NCBI GenBank assembly: GCA_950295325.1 | Contig: OX485803.1 | Span: forward strand, 31,489,554 to 31,553,553 | Direction of reading: 5' to 3' | Source of the DNA: Polytrichum commune | Lineage: Eukaryota > Streptophyta > Polytrichopsida > Polytrichales > Polytrichaceae | Length of the DNA: 64,000 nt | In this document: piece after piece, positions 1 to 11,383 of the stretch | Layout of the letters: each line of letters starts with the position of its first letter | How positions within the stretch are numbered: position 1 is the first letter of the stretch | Program-made: the position numbers and the translations under genes | Notes under the pieces: generated by a model | The model's database searches: none | What the model saw: only the letters and a program-made list of their open reading frames with translations | What the model was told of the DNA's origin: nothing

Positions 1-290
1 ATAATGTGGTTGAAAATGAAACACGCTTTGTGTTGGAGTGTCATGTATACAATCTTGTTAAAGATAAGTTTCAATCATTGTTTGAGAAGGCAATACTACT
101 AGGGAGTCTCAAGTGTTTTTTTTATTAGACCATCAAGTTGATAGTAGCCTCTACCTCATAGAGGCCACTGCACTCCGCCACTCTAGGGAATTAGCAGGTT
201 TGACACCACCCTGATGTATCTTTAGTCCTGTGAGCCTTTCGGCTTCCCGGACTCTAAAGTCGATTTCATTTCATTATGAGGACATTATAA
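1..290 (+). mobile_element. LINE (non-LTR retrotransposon) 3' end, truncated by window edge
   Basis: The first 210 bases read as a decayed copy of the C-terminal part of a LINE ORF2, with a stretch like ENETRFVLECHVYNLVKDKF followed by LDHQVDSSLYL. The same peptide pattern occurs in the minus-strand LINE fragment at 35431-36540. It is followed by a conserved tail at about 212-273 containing CTTTCGGCTTCCCGGACT, and by a short run of ATTTC units at about 270-283. The matching tail at 35431 leads into 25 such units. The 5' part lies outside the window. The zinc-finger-like spacing and tail structure follow established LINE organisation; the exact clade is not assigned. Confidence 0.7.
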
Positions 291-1305
291 AACCGCCCCC
301 CTTTTTGGTGATGTGATGGCTGGTCTTGTCACGTGACAACCTTGAATGGAGGGCCATATCGCAACATTTTCATATAATTTAAACCCATTTGAAGTAGATG
401 TATGTTATTTGGATACTTTTCTCTATGCACTCACCTCTCGTAAGACATAATGCACACAATTCGTGCAAGATGATCAACAAATCCAAATTGTGCTCATAAT
501 CAATTGCCTCATAATTTTTGAAGCTCATCTGAATATGATCTTATTCACTATCAAAGTGAAGATTCTCGTGCTAATTAAGTGATCACATAGGTGCTTGCAA
601 TCATGTTGACAATTGAACCTATAGTTAAATGGGTAGCATATTTTGAACATGTTACTTGGAATCTCTTATAAATACATGTCTCTTCTATGTCCAATTCAAG
701 ATCCACACATAGCCACACATCACTTAATATATACCTCTAAAATCTAGGTGTCCAGATTTTAAAGTAATTAGCCATGATTGAATATTGCACAAATTGTGTC
801 AAGCAATGTCGTTACAAACTTCTACTAGATTTTTGTGAACATGGATTCATCTTTCACCTAACTTGTCTTCTTTGACAAATGCCCGGCAACTGCTGCGCAT
901 AACTAACATGAGATTTGTACGCATCACCAAATCATACCCTCTTTACACTGTCAAAGCATTGCATCGAGGTTTCTTGCTGCTGAATCCAGGTACATTGGAA
1001 GCAAGTGTGCTTCTAGAGCAACAACTAATGTACAGACATCTAATTGTTGTGATGGATTTCTTTCACGATCACATATGTCACGCCATGAATGCTCTGGCTG
1101 GTCTCAATCCCAAGACGCTTGCGGTTGGGAATTCAGCTAGCTTTAAACGTGCACAAGTGAGGAACATTGCATCTTCACTTCTTCACTTCTTCACTTCTAA
1201 ATTAGGGCATCGTTGTGACCAAAGATGTTTAGTACTTCGATTTTACCACCCAGCCATATGGTTTGTGAATGAAGACTCGGAGGTAGTACTGGAAGATATA
1301 CAGAT

Positions 1306-4300
1306 ATGGCACAGGGTGACATACGCATGCCGTCTCAAATGTTTCAGGCAACTTTCGCGACCACACTTGCAGTACTGATTATCGGAGCAAATTCTAATTC
1401 AACTGCAGGCACCTTCAAAAATTGCCCTGATTATATATTTGCTTTTGGAAACTCGTACACTGACACAGGAAATTCACAGGAAGAACTACCCATCTTGTTC
1501 AGTCTCAACCCACCTTACGGAATTTCGTATCGGTTCCCGGATCGCCCAAATGAGCACACTCGTTTTTGTGATGGGCGGATCACGATTGACTTTACAAGTA
1601 TGCACTTACACATAATGGTTTTGGAGCTATGACTTCATAATTCCATTTCATTTATACTGAGGGAACATCTCTCTCTATATAGATGTTCTGGTTGACAGCA
1701 GTATTTACTCAAACAATTTATACGCTAGAATGCTCAATGACATTTCTAGAAATTAACCTGGTTAACATCATTGGATTGAAAAACTGTGCACTGAATTCTG
1801 TTAGCGGTTGCTTGTGCAGCTCAAGCTTTCCGGTTTCCGTTTATCGAGCCATTTGAACGGCATTTTAATGAATCTGCGTACCAGAATGGTGTCAACTTTG
1901 CTTACTCAGGCGCCACAGCAGCTATCACGAATGCCCTTATACCCGGTTTTTTCCTGCAGCATGAAGTTGATGAATATTCCAAGTTTACAGTCAAATACCC
2001 AGGTGAGTCTAAAATTATTATATTAATTTCATCTTACCCACAAGCCGCATACTACCGTACACTCTAACTAGATCTGACAACTAACAACATTTGCCACAAT
2101 TTATCATCAGCCTGTCAACACAGTTGATTTGCTAATCTACCTATGACTAGGACATTTGGGCAACTTGGTGGCAGTTGACTAATCAATTAAGGCTCAATCT
2201 AGCAGTTCCAAAGTCCAGACCCATTGCTGCTATAACTGACAATGTCATTAGAAAAACTACACGAAATATGATAGTTAGTGTCACCAGTTCTAATTGTCTT
2301 GCTCAATACTAATTGTAAACCGTGGTGTAGTGTCACCAACACTGAATATTAACCCAACATTCTTTGTCATTCTTTGTAATTTTTTTGGGGGATTGTGAAT
2401 TTACAGTGTTGCAATTATTGTCACTTACCAAGTGATCTTTCATCCAAATTTCAATCATCCATGACAATATTTCATCACAAGTTGCTGACAAGAGGATGTA
2501 GGGTTTTGGCCACTGGATGAACTCACCCATCATTCATGACAATATTTGTCCACTTATTCATAAGCAGTGTCATTTGAACAGTTACCATAGTGACGTAAAA
2601 TACCATATGCCACTAAATAGCATATTTAGTGTAGTACTATGCGGTATGCACTAGCTATGAGCCACATCCTCACTTGGTTGAGCAGGAGTTAATATGAATG
2701 GGGAGAACCGACCGTTAGTTACAGAGGAACCACGTACTTGAGTTTGAGAAATAACCAGGTCAAGTTCAAGACTTTAGGAACATGACCGATCCTTTTTAGA
2801 GGAATCGATAGAATACTCTCCTTCAAATTAAATTAAATTAAAAACCGAAAGATGTCAACATGTAACCAACATGACTTGGAAACACTAGGCTTTCAACCGA
2901 TTGTGTCCAAGAATCTCTCCGGACATTAGTAGGAGTTGCATTCATGCATGCTTTGTTTTCTTGTTTATGTTGCTCCTTTGGTAGCAACTTTGATCGAGGG
3001 GGACATTATAGTAGAGGTGTCTATTCTTGATCATGATCCCATCGGCAATCTATAAGGTACTAGAATTTCATTCAAGCTGGGATTGAATTTTGATCAAACC
3101 AGAACCAATAGTATCATGACACATGTTTTGGTTTTGAGTGCTAAAGTGAGAAGGAATGAGTGGTTCTGGTAGATTCTAGATATTGGTAATATGTTCAGGC
3201 CAAGTTTTTGGTGTCAAAAATTCATAATTATTTCAATTTAAGGAAGAAAACTACCAAAAAATGAATTGCAGTCCTCCTAATTTCTATCTTCCTACATGGG
3301 GAAAATTTGCACCGCCTTATACCTCTACAGATCTGACGCATAATCTCTTAAGTGATCGGTTATGGGTGCCTCTGCTCTCTATATATATGCTAGTAGGGCA
3401 TTTTAATATTACGTTGAGTTATGTTGTCACTTTGAAGTTATGCGTCTCTCGTGTTGCAATATTGCTCATAGCTAGGATTTTTATTCTAGCCCTGCGTTGC
3501 CTGCAGCTCTACAGAAGTTATCTGGCACTGCCCTCTACATTATTCCGGAGCTCGGTGGGAATGACCTATTCTATGCAGCTCTTTTGGGGAAAACCCCAGC
3601 CGAGGCAATTGCAACGACCGTGCCAGATGCAATTGCTGCCCTCGCGTTGAATTTAAAGGTTCACTTCATGACCCTAATACATGGGCAGTTATGAAATCCT
3701 CGAGTGACATCTAGTACTCTGTATGGTTAAATCTAAGTTACCACTTTGAACTCATCAGTGGCATTTCATCAAACAGCAAAATAAATTTCGTTGGCTAGGA
3801 TTTGAAACAGATGACATGCTTATGACAATCCAATCCCACTCTAATTACAATTTCGTTATGCATAGAATCCTATGCATGACACCATGATTCTATACACACT
3901 ATGGAATCTGGATGACAAGTGTTCCTTTCACTATAAATGAATTACGTATTAACATTGTTCAACCATGTTAAAGACTTCCGTGGGACCAACATATTCCAAG
4001 AAAACCCTAGACATGTTAGAGTATATGTCCGAGTCTTCAAATTCAACATGAAAAAATTTATGTGTGACACAATTGGTGGTACTAGTAGCTTGCAAGCATC
4101 AGGTGTTAGGACCCCACCGTGGATGGCCAACAAGTTTAGCTCTTGTGTGTCCCTAGATAGGTAGGCCAGTTGGGAGCATCAACTAAACCTAGTTACTCGA
4201 GCACTAGGGACCAACCAAGGCTAGAGCCCCCACATGCCGCAAATACTATCCTATTCAACCATTACAAAATACTATCATACCGCTGATTACCTAAATTCCA

Positions 4301-6739
4301 TTTTTGAGTTTAGAATTTTGAGCAATCTAACGAATATGTTATGTACAATGCAATTGCAGAATCTGATAGCTGCTGGAGCAAGGAATTTCGCCCTATTTAA
4401 TGCTCCTCCGGGAGGTTGCTTGCCCCTTTTCTTAACGATTTTCCAGTGGAGAAGCCCAATACTGGATGAGTGTGGTTGTTTGGCTGAGTACAATGAGGCT
4501 GCCAAGGCCTACAATGCGGAGCTCAACACCACACTTCAACAATTGCAGCAAGCCTTTCCACAAACGGTTTTCCGTCTGCTTGATTTCTATGCGGCCTTTT
4601 ACGAGATACTCAAGAACGTCGAGCGCTATGGTAAGGAGACCACAAACTATTCAATTCTTCACCATGGACTACTTACTTAGTAGGTGCGGGGGTTGAGTCC
4701 ACTTTTGTAGAAAACCATCATTTTGTTTACATGTGTCCAGAATATTATCTACATGACCTCTTCGAGCTTTTTAGGTTCACGTCTTCTATCTTCTATATCT
4801 AAGAATGTTGGCACTGGTAATGTCACCTATATGCACATGTCTTAACTAGGCTCTCCTCAGCACATCTGTAAGTGATTCATAACTAATTCTTAAACATAAA
4901 TAAAGTCAAGAAACAAACCTCAAAGTTTCTCAAACTGTTGTGGCTTTGAAAGCAAAGGAAGTTTCAAGATTGGATCTTCTTTCTAGATGAATAACACAAA
5001 TGTAAGAGATGGCAGCATGATAGGAGAGTCCTTCAAAACTGAGGATTCATGAGTGGATATATAGGTAACTAAAGGTATAAGTGGCTTTAACAAATAGTAG
5101 ACTACTTGAGACCCTCATAATGTTTAAAAAAATTCACAAAATTGCAAACATACAAGGAACCTAATGCATCCAAGAGTTCATGAAGTTTTGACATAATTGT
5201 GTGATTTTTTTTATTAAGAAGTCAAAGTTTCTTTGCAATCTAAAGTGGTTACAAACCCCCCCTTTCCCAAGAGCAGATAGTGTAGATGTTGACTTGTTAT
5301 TTCATTTGGCCAATGAATCGCATTTTTGTTCCTTAGAATAAAATATTACTATTATTTATTTCGAGTACACAATTGTCCACTTTGGAACAAACATTAGGTT
5401 CTAGTATTGGGTTGCTAAAGGAATTGGCAGCTTCTAGCTTAACCCTTAAACACCCAAGAGGCCCAGATTAGGCCTCTCCATGCACAAAATAAGCATATTT
5501 GAGCTACAAATTTTCAATATCATCTAATCATGTCAATTGGGAACCTATCTAATACCAACTCATTCTTCAAGTACACTTTTCAAATCGGTCGAATGCTTTG
5601 ATGTTACTAAAGATTTAAGTGCAAATATGCAACCTCAATGCCCTCAAATGCAAATTCAATTGTCGTGTTTTGATCGCCAATGTCAAGTATGAATATTTAT
5701 TTTTTATTTTTTATTTTTTATTTTTCATTCTCTCCTCGACATAAGACAATGTATAAAAGGAGGTTTCAAACCCTCAAGTATACACCATACGATTGTGTGA
5801 CTCGATGAGGCCCATAGAAATCATGTGTTTGGCCGCATGTTGAGACCCTACGCCATGCCTCCTCAAAAGTGGCATATGTCACCCTTTGCCACTTTTAGCT
5901 TAGAAGTGGCACACCAAGCGAATTAAAAGTGGCATTGGTGAATTTAATGTTTTGTTTGCACTCAAATTTTGGTTAGGCGATCGTGCTGCTTGTTATGGAA
6001 GGTACCCTCCATTGCCAAAGTTGGTGAGCGAAGTTTGATTTGCGTTCTTCTCCCATTTGAGAATGGAAACACTAGTAGAAAACTATGCCCAAATTTTTCC
6101 TTTTGACCAACCTCATATGCAATCGTTAAATGACGACATATTTTTCAATTTTGTTATGCGACTGTAGTTTTAAAATTTTGGGGCGTGTAATATACCGTTG
6201 GAAAGGTCTTGCAAATACCTTTCCAACGGTATATTACACGTCCCCAAATTTCTAAAATTTCAGTCGCTAAACCAAAACCAACAGCACACACACAACAAGT
6301 GCGATGAAATTAAAAATGGCAAGAGGTGACAGTATGACAGGCATCTGCCCCTTTTTAGGAGGCCTGCCCTGTGGCCTTTAAGGGTTAATATTATGTTGTC
6401 GGTGGTTCTCCTCGTCCAGGTTTCACCGAAGAGCAGAAACTGAAGGCGTGCTGTGGATACGGGGGAAAGTATAACTTCAATCTATTGGTGACGTGTGGCC
6501 GGGCAGGAGTTGCAATCGACCCCGTCACATTTATTCCGACGTTTGTCAACCTCTCCGAGCCGTGCCCAGAGCCTGCGCAGTATATGATTTGGGATGGGAT
6601 GCACCCAACTCAAGCACTCTATCGAGTCATCTCGACCTTCTTCCTCACCGGCCGGTTTGTGGACAGTTATCCCACCAGCACCCCCAGTCTCACTCAAGTT
6701 TGTGATTTAGATTCCAGCAATTTCTGGAAGGGGAGTTGA
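1306..6739 (+). CDS. GDSL esterase/lipase, tandem copy 1 (five exons, 405 aa)
   Basis: Predicted secreted SGNH/GDSL-type carboxylester hydrolase; its substrate cannot be told from sequence. Exons are 1306-1597, 1820-2002, 3507-3658, 4360-4630 and 6420-6739. All have GT-AG borders and join in frame with phases 1, 1, 0, 1. A hydrophobic N-terminus (about residues 13-27) suggests a signal peptide; in-frame ATGs at 1327 and 1339 are alternative starts. Block I is FAFGNSYTDTGN with the nucleophile at Ser50. The usual Asp of GDS is Asn here, unlike in the two neighbouring copies. Block II is GVNFAYSGAT (121-130), block III GGND with Asn177, and block V WDGMHPT with Asp358 and His361. Length matches the family. 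Intron 2 holds a TA-flanked MITE and intron 4 a TTAA-flanked element. The last coding segment is repeated three times just downstream. The frame is intact throughout, so the gene is probably functional, with altered block I chemistry possible. Confidence 0.9.
2260..2631. mobile_element. TA-flanked MITE, 372 bp, in intron 2 of GDSL gene 1
   Basis: Inverted ends begin CACGAAATATGATAGTTAG on the left and, read from the other strand, CACTAAATATGCTATTTAG on the right. A TA dinucleotide lies on each side (2258-2259, 2632-2633). The body is closely similar along its whole length to 48410-48780, where the same element sits inside another MITE. No transposase is encoded. TA duplication is typical of Tc1/mariner-type MITEs, although the CACTA-like tips also recall CMC elements. 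Confidence 0.75.
2690..2940. repeat. Dispersed repeat, copy in intron 2 of GDSL gene 1
   Basis: This stretch (for example AAAGATGTCAACATGTAACC) matches 31890-32110 in the same orientation and part of 48175-48290 in inverse orientation, with moderate divergence. It has no coding potential. Ends and class were not defined; it may be part of a larger decayed retroelement. Confidence 0.6.
5443..6384. mobile_element. piggyBac-like non-autonomous element, 942 bp, in intron 4 of GDSL gene 1
   Basis: The ends are CCCTTAAACACCC on the left and, read inward from the right on the other strand, CCCTTAAAGGCC. Both ends carry a TTAA (5439-5442 and 6385-6388). A TTAA target and CCC tips are the established signature of piggyBac elements. 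Beyond the first eight bases the termini are only loosely similar, although both contain AGGCCTC about 25 bp in. No transposase is present. An internal foldback (6158-6266) lies near the right end. Confidence 0.6.
6158..6266. repeat. Foldback with roughly 50-bp arms inside intron 4 of GDSL gene 1
   Basis: The arms are 6158-6207 and 6217-6266 with a 9-nt loop. The inner 24 bp, starting GTGTAATATACCGTTGGAAA, pair perfectly; the outer halves pair imperfectly. The structure would form a stable hairpin in the intron RNA. It lies inside the TTAA-flanked element and is probably part of its terminal structure or a nested MITE. Confidence 0.75.
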
Positions 6740-7586
6740 TCGAGATACTTTTTGCAAGCGGAGAGGCAGTGACTCCTCATTCATTCTTTGTAACGGCAAC
6801 TGCTGGCTCATTCTTCAGTCAATACTATGTATGGTCTAATATTTAATTTTCAAGCGCTCTACCGAGTCATCTCGACCTTCTTCCTCACCGGCCAGTTTGT
6901 GGACAGTTATCCCACCAGCACCCCCAGTCTCACTCAAGATTGTGATCTTGATTCCAGCAATTTCTGGAAGGGGAGTTGATCAGTATACGTTCTGCAAGCG
7001 GAGCGGCAGTGTCTCCTCATTCATTCTTTGCAACGGCAACTGCTGGCACGTTCACAAGTCTATGATAATATGTATGCTCTATAATGTTATTTTCAAGCGC
7101 TCTACTGAGTCATCTCAACCTTCTTCCTCACCGGCCGGTTTGTGGACAGTTATCCCACCAGCACCCCCAGTCTCACTCAAGATTGTGATCTAGATTCCAG
7201 CAATTTCTGGAAGGAAAGTTGATTGATAATATACTTTTTGCAAGCGGAGCGGTAGTGACTCCTCATTCATTTCTTTGCAACAGCAACTGCTGGCTCGTTC
7301 ACAAGTCAATGATAATATGTATGCTCTATTATTTTATTTTCAAGCGCTCTACCGAGTCATCTCAACCTTCTTCCTCACCGGCCGGTTTGTGGACAGTTAT
7401 CCCTCCAGCACCCCCAGTCTCACTCAAGTTTGTGATTAGATTCCAGCAATTTCTGGAAGGAAAGTTGATTGATAATATACTTTTTGCAAGCAGAGCGGCA
7501 GTGACTCCTCATTCATTCTTTGCAACAGCAACTGCTGGCTCGTTCATCAGTCAATACTATGTATGCTCTATTATTTTATTTTTCAG
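6611..7586 (+). repeat. Tandem repeat of the GDSL gene 1 terminal coding segment plus 3'UTR (four units)
   Basis: Units of about 240-247 bp start at 6611, 6851, 7094 and 7341. The first unit holds the genuine last 43 codons, from Ala in QALYR to the stop, plus about 110 bp of 3' flank. The second unit keeps the frame intact to its own stop. The third has TGA in place of the Arg codon (CTC TAC TGA). The fourth lost one T, turning GAT TTA into GAT TAG. Each copy is preceded by a T-rich stretch ending TTTTCAAG, which resembles a 3' splice site. The high identity of the units implies recent duplication. Confidence 0.9.
6851..7586 (+). pseudogene. Three extra copies of the GDSL gene 1 C-terminal segment
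   Basis: These are partial duplicates encoding ALYRVISTFFLTG through NFWKGS-like ends. They lack all catalytic blocks and, on their own, any promoter, start codon or signal peptide, so they cannot make an enzyme alone. They could serve only as alternative 3' ends of the gene 1 transcript. The second unit is still open; the third and fourth each carry a premature stop. Confidence 0.85.
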
Positions 7587-7644
7587 GCGAATGTCTACGG
7601 TAGGGGGAGGTAGGAACTTGAGATTTGTAGATAAGGAAATATGA

Positions 7645-8189
7645 GGATTCTATTCAGATTCAAGCATGTTAGGATGCTCAGGCCTACGTAACGCATAAGG
7701 TAGATGAGGCTAATGTGGACACCTCCAGCCCTATGGAATCATCCAGTCGATGGATTCGAGCGTTAGAAGCTTGAGCATGTTCGTAGTTGTGAATCAAGGC
7801 CAAAGAATTTGAAATCACTGAAATCGGAGTTGAGGAGGGTGTTGATCTAGGGTCTGAAAACACATATTTTATTCTTTTTAATTTGGTGTTACAGGGGGGA
7901 ACTCTTTTATCGTTAAATGTTGTGTAAGTGGACGATATCATTAGCAGAATCTACATGGGTCACTTGTCAATGAAAACCAAGTTTAATGCTAATATTGGTT
8001 GCGTCATGTTTTTAAAGTGGTCACATGTAAGATAAAGTGTTGCCGAATTGGCTTTTCATTATGGGAATACCCACAATGCAAGTTTGGGTGGCACCTCACA
8101 ACCATATGGTGCCTCCTAATTTTCCCACCTCACGCACAAAAATCAAGCGTGTCATAGCTTGGTGGATATCACTCCTAATTATGAAGGAT
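7645..8189. other. Intergenic spacer, nothing recognised
   Basis: AT-rich sequence between the GDSL gene 1 tail repeats and the MITE at 8198. No coding frame, RNA gene or repeat was recognised in it. Confidence 0.5.
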
Positions 8190-8197
8190 GGTGGGTG

Positions 8198-8790
8198 CCC
8201 GGGTACGCAACTCCCATATTATACGCAGGGGGCATCGTATTAAAAACAGCTTAGAGGACGTCTTTTGTAAAAATTATATCAAATTATATCAAATTATATC
8301 AAATTAAAATGATCAAAAAGTTGGGTGAAGACCAAATTAAATAAAATGAGATGAAAAAAAAGTTAGACCAGTTAGTTGCCTATACATAATTTCTATCCCA
8401 ACAGTTAGACCAGTAAGTTGCCTATACATAATTTTAAAAAATCCACACGAATATTTGCCTCCAATTAGAATTATAAGCCACGAATAGTTGCCTCCCATTA
8501 AAATTATAAGTCATTCACAATGTTAAAATTTTATTAAAAAGTCCAAAAAGTTGGGTAGTTTGACCTATGGTACATGTATTTTTTTAAAAATCATATAATT
8601 AGGTTTTTAATGCAATTATATGCTTCAAAATGTATTCATTTCCTATATATAATTACATTTTTGGATTCCTTGTTAGAAGGGCTACAAGGGTTTCCTACAT
8701 TAAAACAAATTGTATCACTCAATATTGGACTAAAACGCATTATAAGTGATTATAATCAGGACCATATAATACGGGAGTTGCGTACCCGGG
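8198..8790. mobile_element. MITE with 8-bp target duplication, copy 1 (593 bp)
   Basis: Terminal inverted repeats are CCCGGGTACGCAACTCCC on the left and CGGGAGTTGCGTACCCGGG on the right. Flanking bases are GGTGGGTG (8190-8197) and GGTCGGTG (8791-8798), an 8-bp duplication with one mismatch. A second copy lies in inverse orientation at 37280-37869 with a perfect 8-bp duplication. An 8-bp duplication is the hAT signature, though these tips are not the usual hAT CAGGG type. An open frame of about 62 codons near the right end is conserved in both copies, but their overall identity is high enough to explain this without selection. Within this copy AGTTAGACCAGT plus its flank is duplicated. Confidence 0.85.
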
Positions 8791-8948
8791 GGTCGGTGTA
8801 GTTTGACTTTTGTGAAGGTGACTAACCCAAATATCATCAAGGCAATGGCTAGATCACCATGTCTTACTCACCCACCGGGACAACAACCACCCCCGTTTTG
8901 GGAGCAAAAGGTTGGTAGTGAAGGTGAAGGCCTCAGACTATGGCCTCA

Positions 8949-9548
8949 TCATACAGCCCACTTACAACCAACAATTGCCATCATCCTCCAACATTCAATT
9001 TTTTTTTTAATTATAAATTTTTTGTAGAAAAAAATTTCACCTTGTTTGTTAGCAATTTTGGCAGACTCCTCATCCATCTCACCTCGGATTGCAATGAGAT
9101 GGTATACTTCAAAATTTCTCCACTTGATTGATGCCATGTCTTCCTCATCCAATTCTCCGAGCTCAATGACTTCATTCTTGTTTTTTTTCCCCTTCTTCAT
9201 CTTCTTGGCCCTTTCTTTTGCAGGATGCCCCCTCTTCTTTCCTACAAGTTCTTCATTTCTTATTGCAACCACTTTTTCCTTTTCTTCTAATATTCTAGCT
9301 CCAAGAGTATAATTCATATTCTCTAATTGTATTCTTTGCATGGGTATAAGATATGGAGGGCGAAATGCACTAGAAGAAAATGTGAGCAAATTGGGACCAT
9401 GCAACAATTGAGGGTGCAAAATTTGATAAAAGAATATGTGATTACTCCTGAGAATCAGAGCTGCCATTTCTTGCGTCCATTGTGAATTTTGAGATTGTTC
9501 TCCTTGAAACTGCCTATGTGATTCCTTATCAACAACATATCTCTCCAT
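8949..9548 (-). pseudogene. Trihelix/Myb-SANT-like protein fragment
   Basis: A 199-codon open frame on the minus strand. It contains a basic, AT-hook-like stretch KKRGHPAKERAKKMKKGKK, then an acidic linker, then WRNFEVYHLIAIRGEMDEE, which resembles the first helix of trihelix (Myb/SANT-like) domains. The same domain occurs in PIF/Harbinger ORF1 proteins. After this the frame runs into low-complexity KKF/IIKKK sequence, and the rest of the domain is not seen. It is therefore read as a broken gene or transposon ORF1 remnant. The ATG is at 9548. The family call is by resemblance only. Confidence 0.4.
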
Positions 9549-9549
9549 G

Positions 9550-11160
9550 TTTTGAAAAAATAAAGAACCAACAATTCAAGCCAAAATAGTCCAAAACAGT
9601 ATGCAAGTGAAATGAGAGAATGATGTAGTGAAAGAATGACCTTTTTACTATGGTTTGAAAGTATAATGATGAGGGGTAATAAAAAGGAGATGTCATTCAA
9701 CTACAATGTTGTTTGGCCTTAAAATTTTTGATTAAAAAAATGTTAAAACACCATTTCTTTGCCATGGTCATTGATTTTCGCAAGGAGAGAACATTTTTTG
9801 CCTCTTTCGGCGCAAAATCTGCTGGACCGTAATAGTAGATAATGGAGGCCTGAAAGTAGGCCTTTTGGGGACCTCAAGCTCCTTGGTCACTCTGACGTTT
9901 TGTCTTTGATGTAAACCAAAGTGCTCCTGGGATGAGTTCAATGGCCAATCACAAAATTTAGGGGACCAAAGGTCAACTACATGGTTCATGATGTAAACAA
10001 CCCCTAAATCAATGCCCACTACAATTTGCACTATATGAGAGTTTAACAATTTAACATCAATGCTTTGTATATAGGTTTAGAACGTCGTAGGTGAGGAATA
10101 TAAACTCAATGCACATCCTAGTGGATACTACTTGCGAGTTATACTAGTCATGAGACTTATGATTAGGGTTTGATGTGCCTAGCTTGGACGGTGTGTGGAC
10201 ACTTCATGGACCAACAGCGAGGATAGGGAGGTCATTGTTGAAATCTTATTAAACTATGTGAGAAAAAATGTAGGGTACCTTTAATCCAAGAGAGAGAAAA
10301 AAATTGTACAAGTTTTGGAATTATTGTAGCTTGCAATGGATGAAAACACCCACACAATATTATATCTAAAATAGGGCAGGTGAAAAATATAGGTAATATT
10401 TAATTTTTATTAATAAAGCAAGATTTGTTATATTTGGAGGAACAAAGAATATATGTGAGGTTCAAGAATGTTTTTGGAGTGAGAAGTTGCCTCAATTGAT
10501 TAGAAGTCATCAAACTTTGATGTTGGCAAGGTTGGGTGGTCACTGAGAGTTTCAAGATAGTGTTGGATAGTTTCAAGACAATGTTGCAACTAGGCATTCA
10601 TTTTTATTTGCATGTCTCATTAATGTATTGTTGTCATTTTTTTATGGATTAATGTCAATTTATGTCAAAATTCCAATAATTTGATGAATGGTATAATTTA
10701 CAAACAAAATAGAGTCTATAAAATAAGTTCATGATGTGTATTATCGTTCCCTATAGGGTCTTGAGAAATACCTCAAAGTGTAATTTTCTCCACTGATAGG
10801 GTGCTAATTATTCAAGAAATTTAAATAAATAGCCCTTTTTTGTTGAATCCTAACTGCACGTGGTTTACAAAAGTATATAGCTTGTGATCTCCCCAAGACT
10901 GCATGCCAATAGCGGGAATTAAGTAATCTGAACATTATGTAGGAGGCATTCCCTGATAAGATCATCAGGATATACTATACAGGAAGAGATGAAAATTTAA
11001 GGTATTAACACACCATAGATCAGTGAGATAATTAAAAGGTGAGGGTGGTGAATCCTGAAGAGAGTGAAAGAAAGAGTGAGTGGCATCCTGGAACTTGGCA
11101 GGGGATTGGCACACTAAATACATTGTTGAAAGCATTAATATTTAAATCAAAGCATGAGAA
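9550..11160. other. Intergenic spacer without recognised genes
   Basis: AT-rich sequence. A 93-codon minus-strand frame at 9768-10049 has protein-like composition and might be an upstream exon of the trihelix-like fragment, but no domain is visible. Nothing else was supported. Confidence 0.4.
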
Positions 11161-11164
11161 ACTA

Positions 11165-11383
11165 CATTGTTTGGTCTAATTAGTGTGGGTTCCTATTTGG
11201 TGTTACGCATTGCTAGAACGTTATACTGAGAGTATCATTTTTTTACCCAAAATAACATAAATAGTTAATATGCACACCGAAGAACATGACATCACTTAGT
11301 TGGTAAAAGATGATAGTGTCAGTAGAAAGTTAGAGCAACACGTAACTCTGAATGGTAACCTACACTACTTAGACAAAACAGTG
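11165..11383. mobile_element. TA-flanked MITE, short type (219 bp)
   Basis: Ends are CATTGTTTGGTCTAATTAGTG and, read from the right on the other strand, CACTGTTTTGTCTAAGTAGTG. TA lies on both sides (11163-11164, 11384-11385). It is related to 39243-39475 and to the outer element at 48310-48907. It carries the uninterrupted version (AACATAAATAG) of the site where a second MITE is inserted in the 48-kb copy. Confidence 0.75.

Noticed and set aside
863-1378. 171-codon open frame just upstream of and overlapping GDSL gene 1
   Set aside because: It overlaps the supported gene 1 start in another frame, has no ATG at its first position, no recognisable domain and low-complexity residues; it is better explained as 5' flank or UTR.
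3942-4133. Overlapping open frames on both strands in intron 3 of GDSL gene 1
   Set aside because: Short, mutually shadowing, and placed inside an intron between two clear exons.
8574-8801. Small protein conserved between the two MITE copies
   Set aside because: The copies are nearly identical at DNA level, so conservation of a frame of about 62 codons is not evidence of selection.
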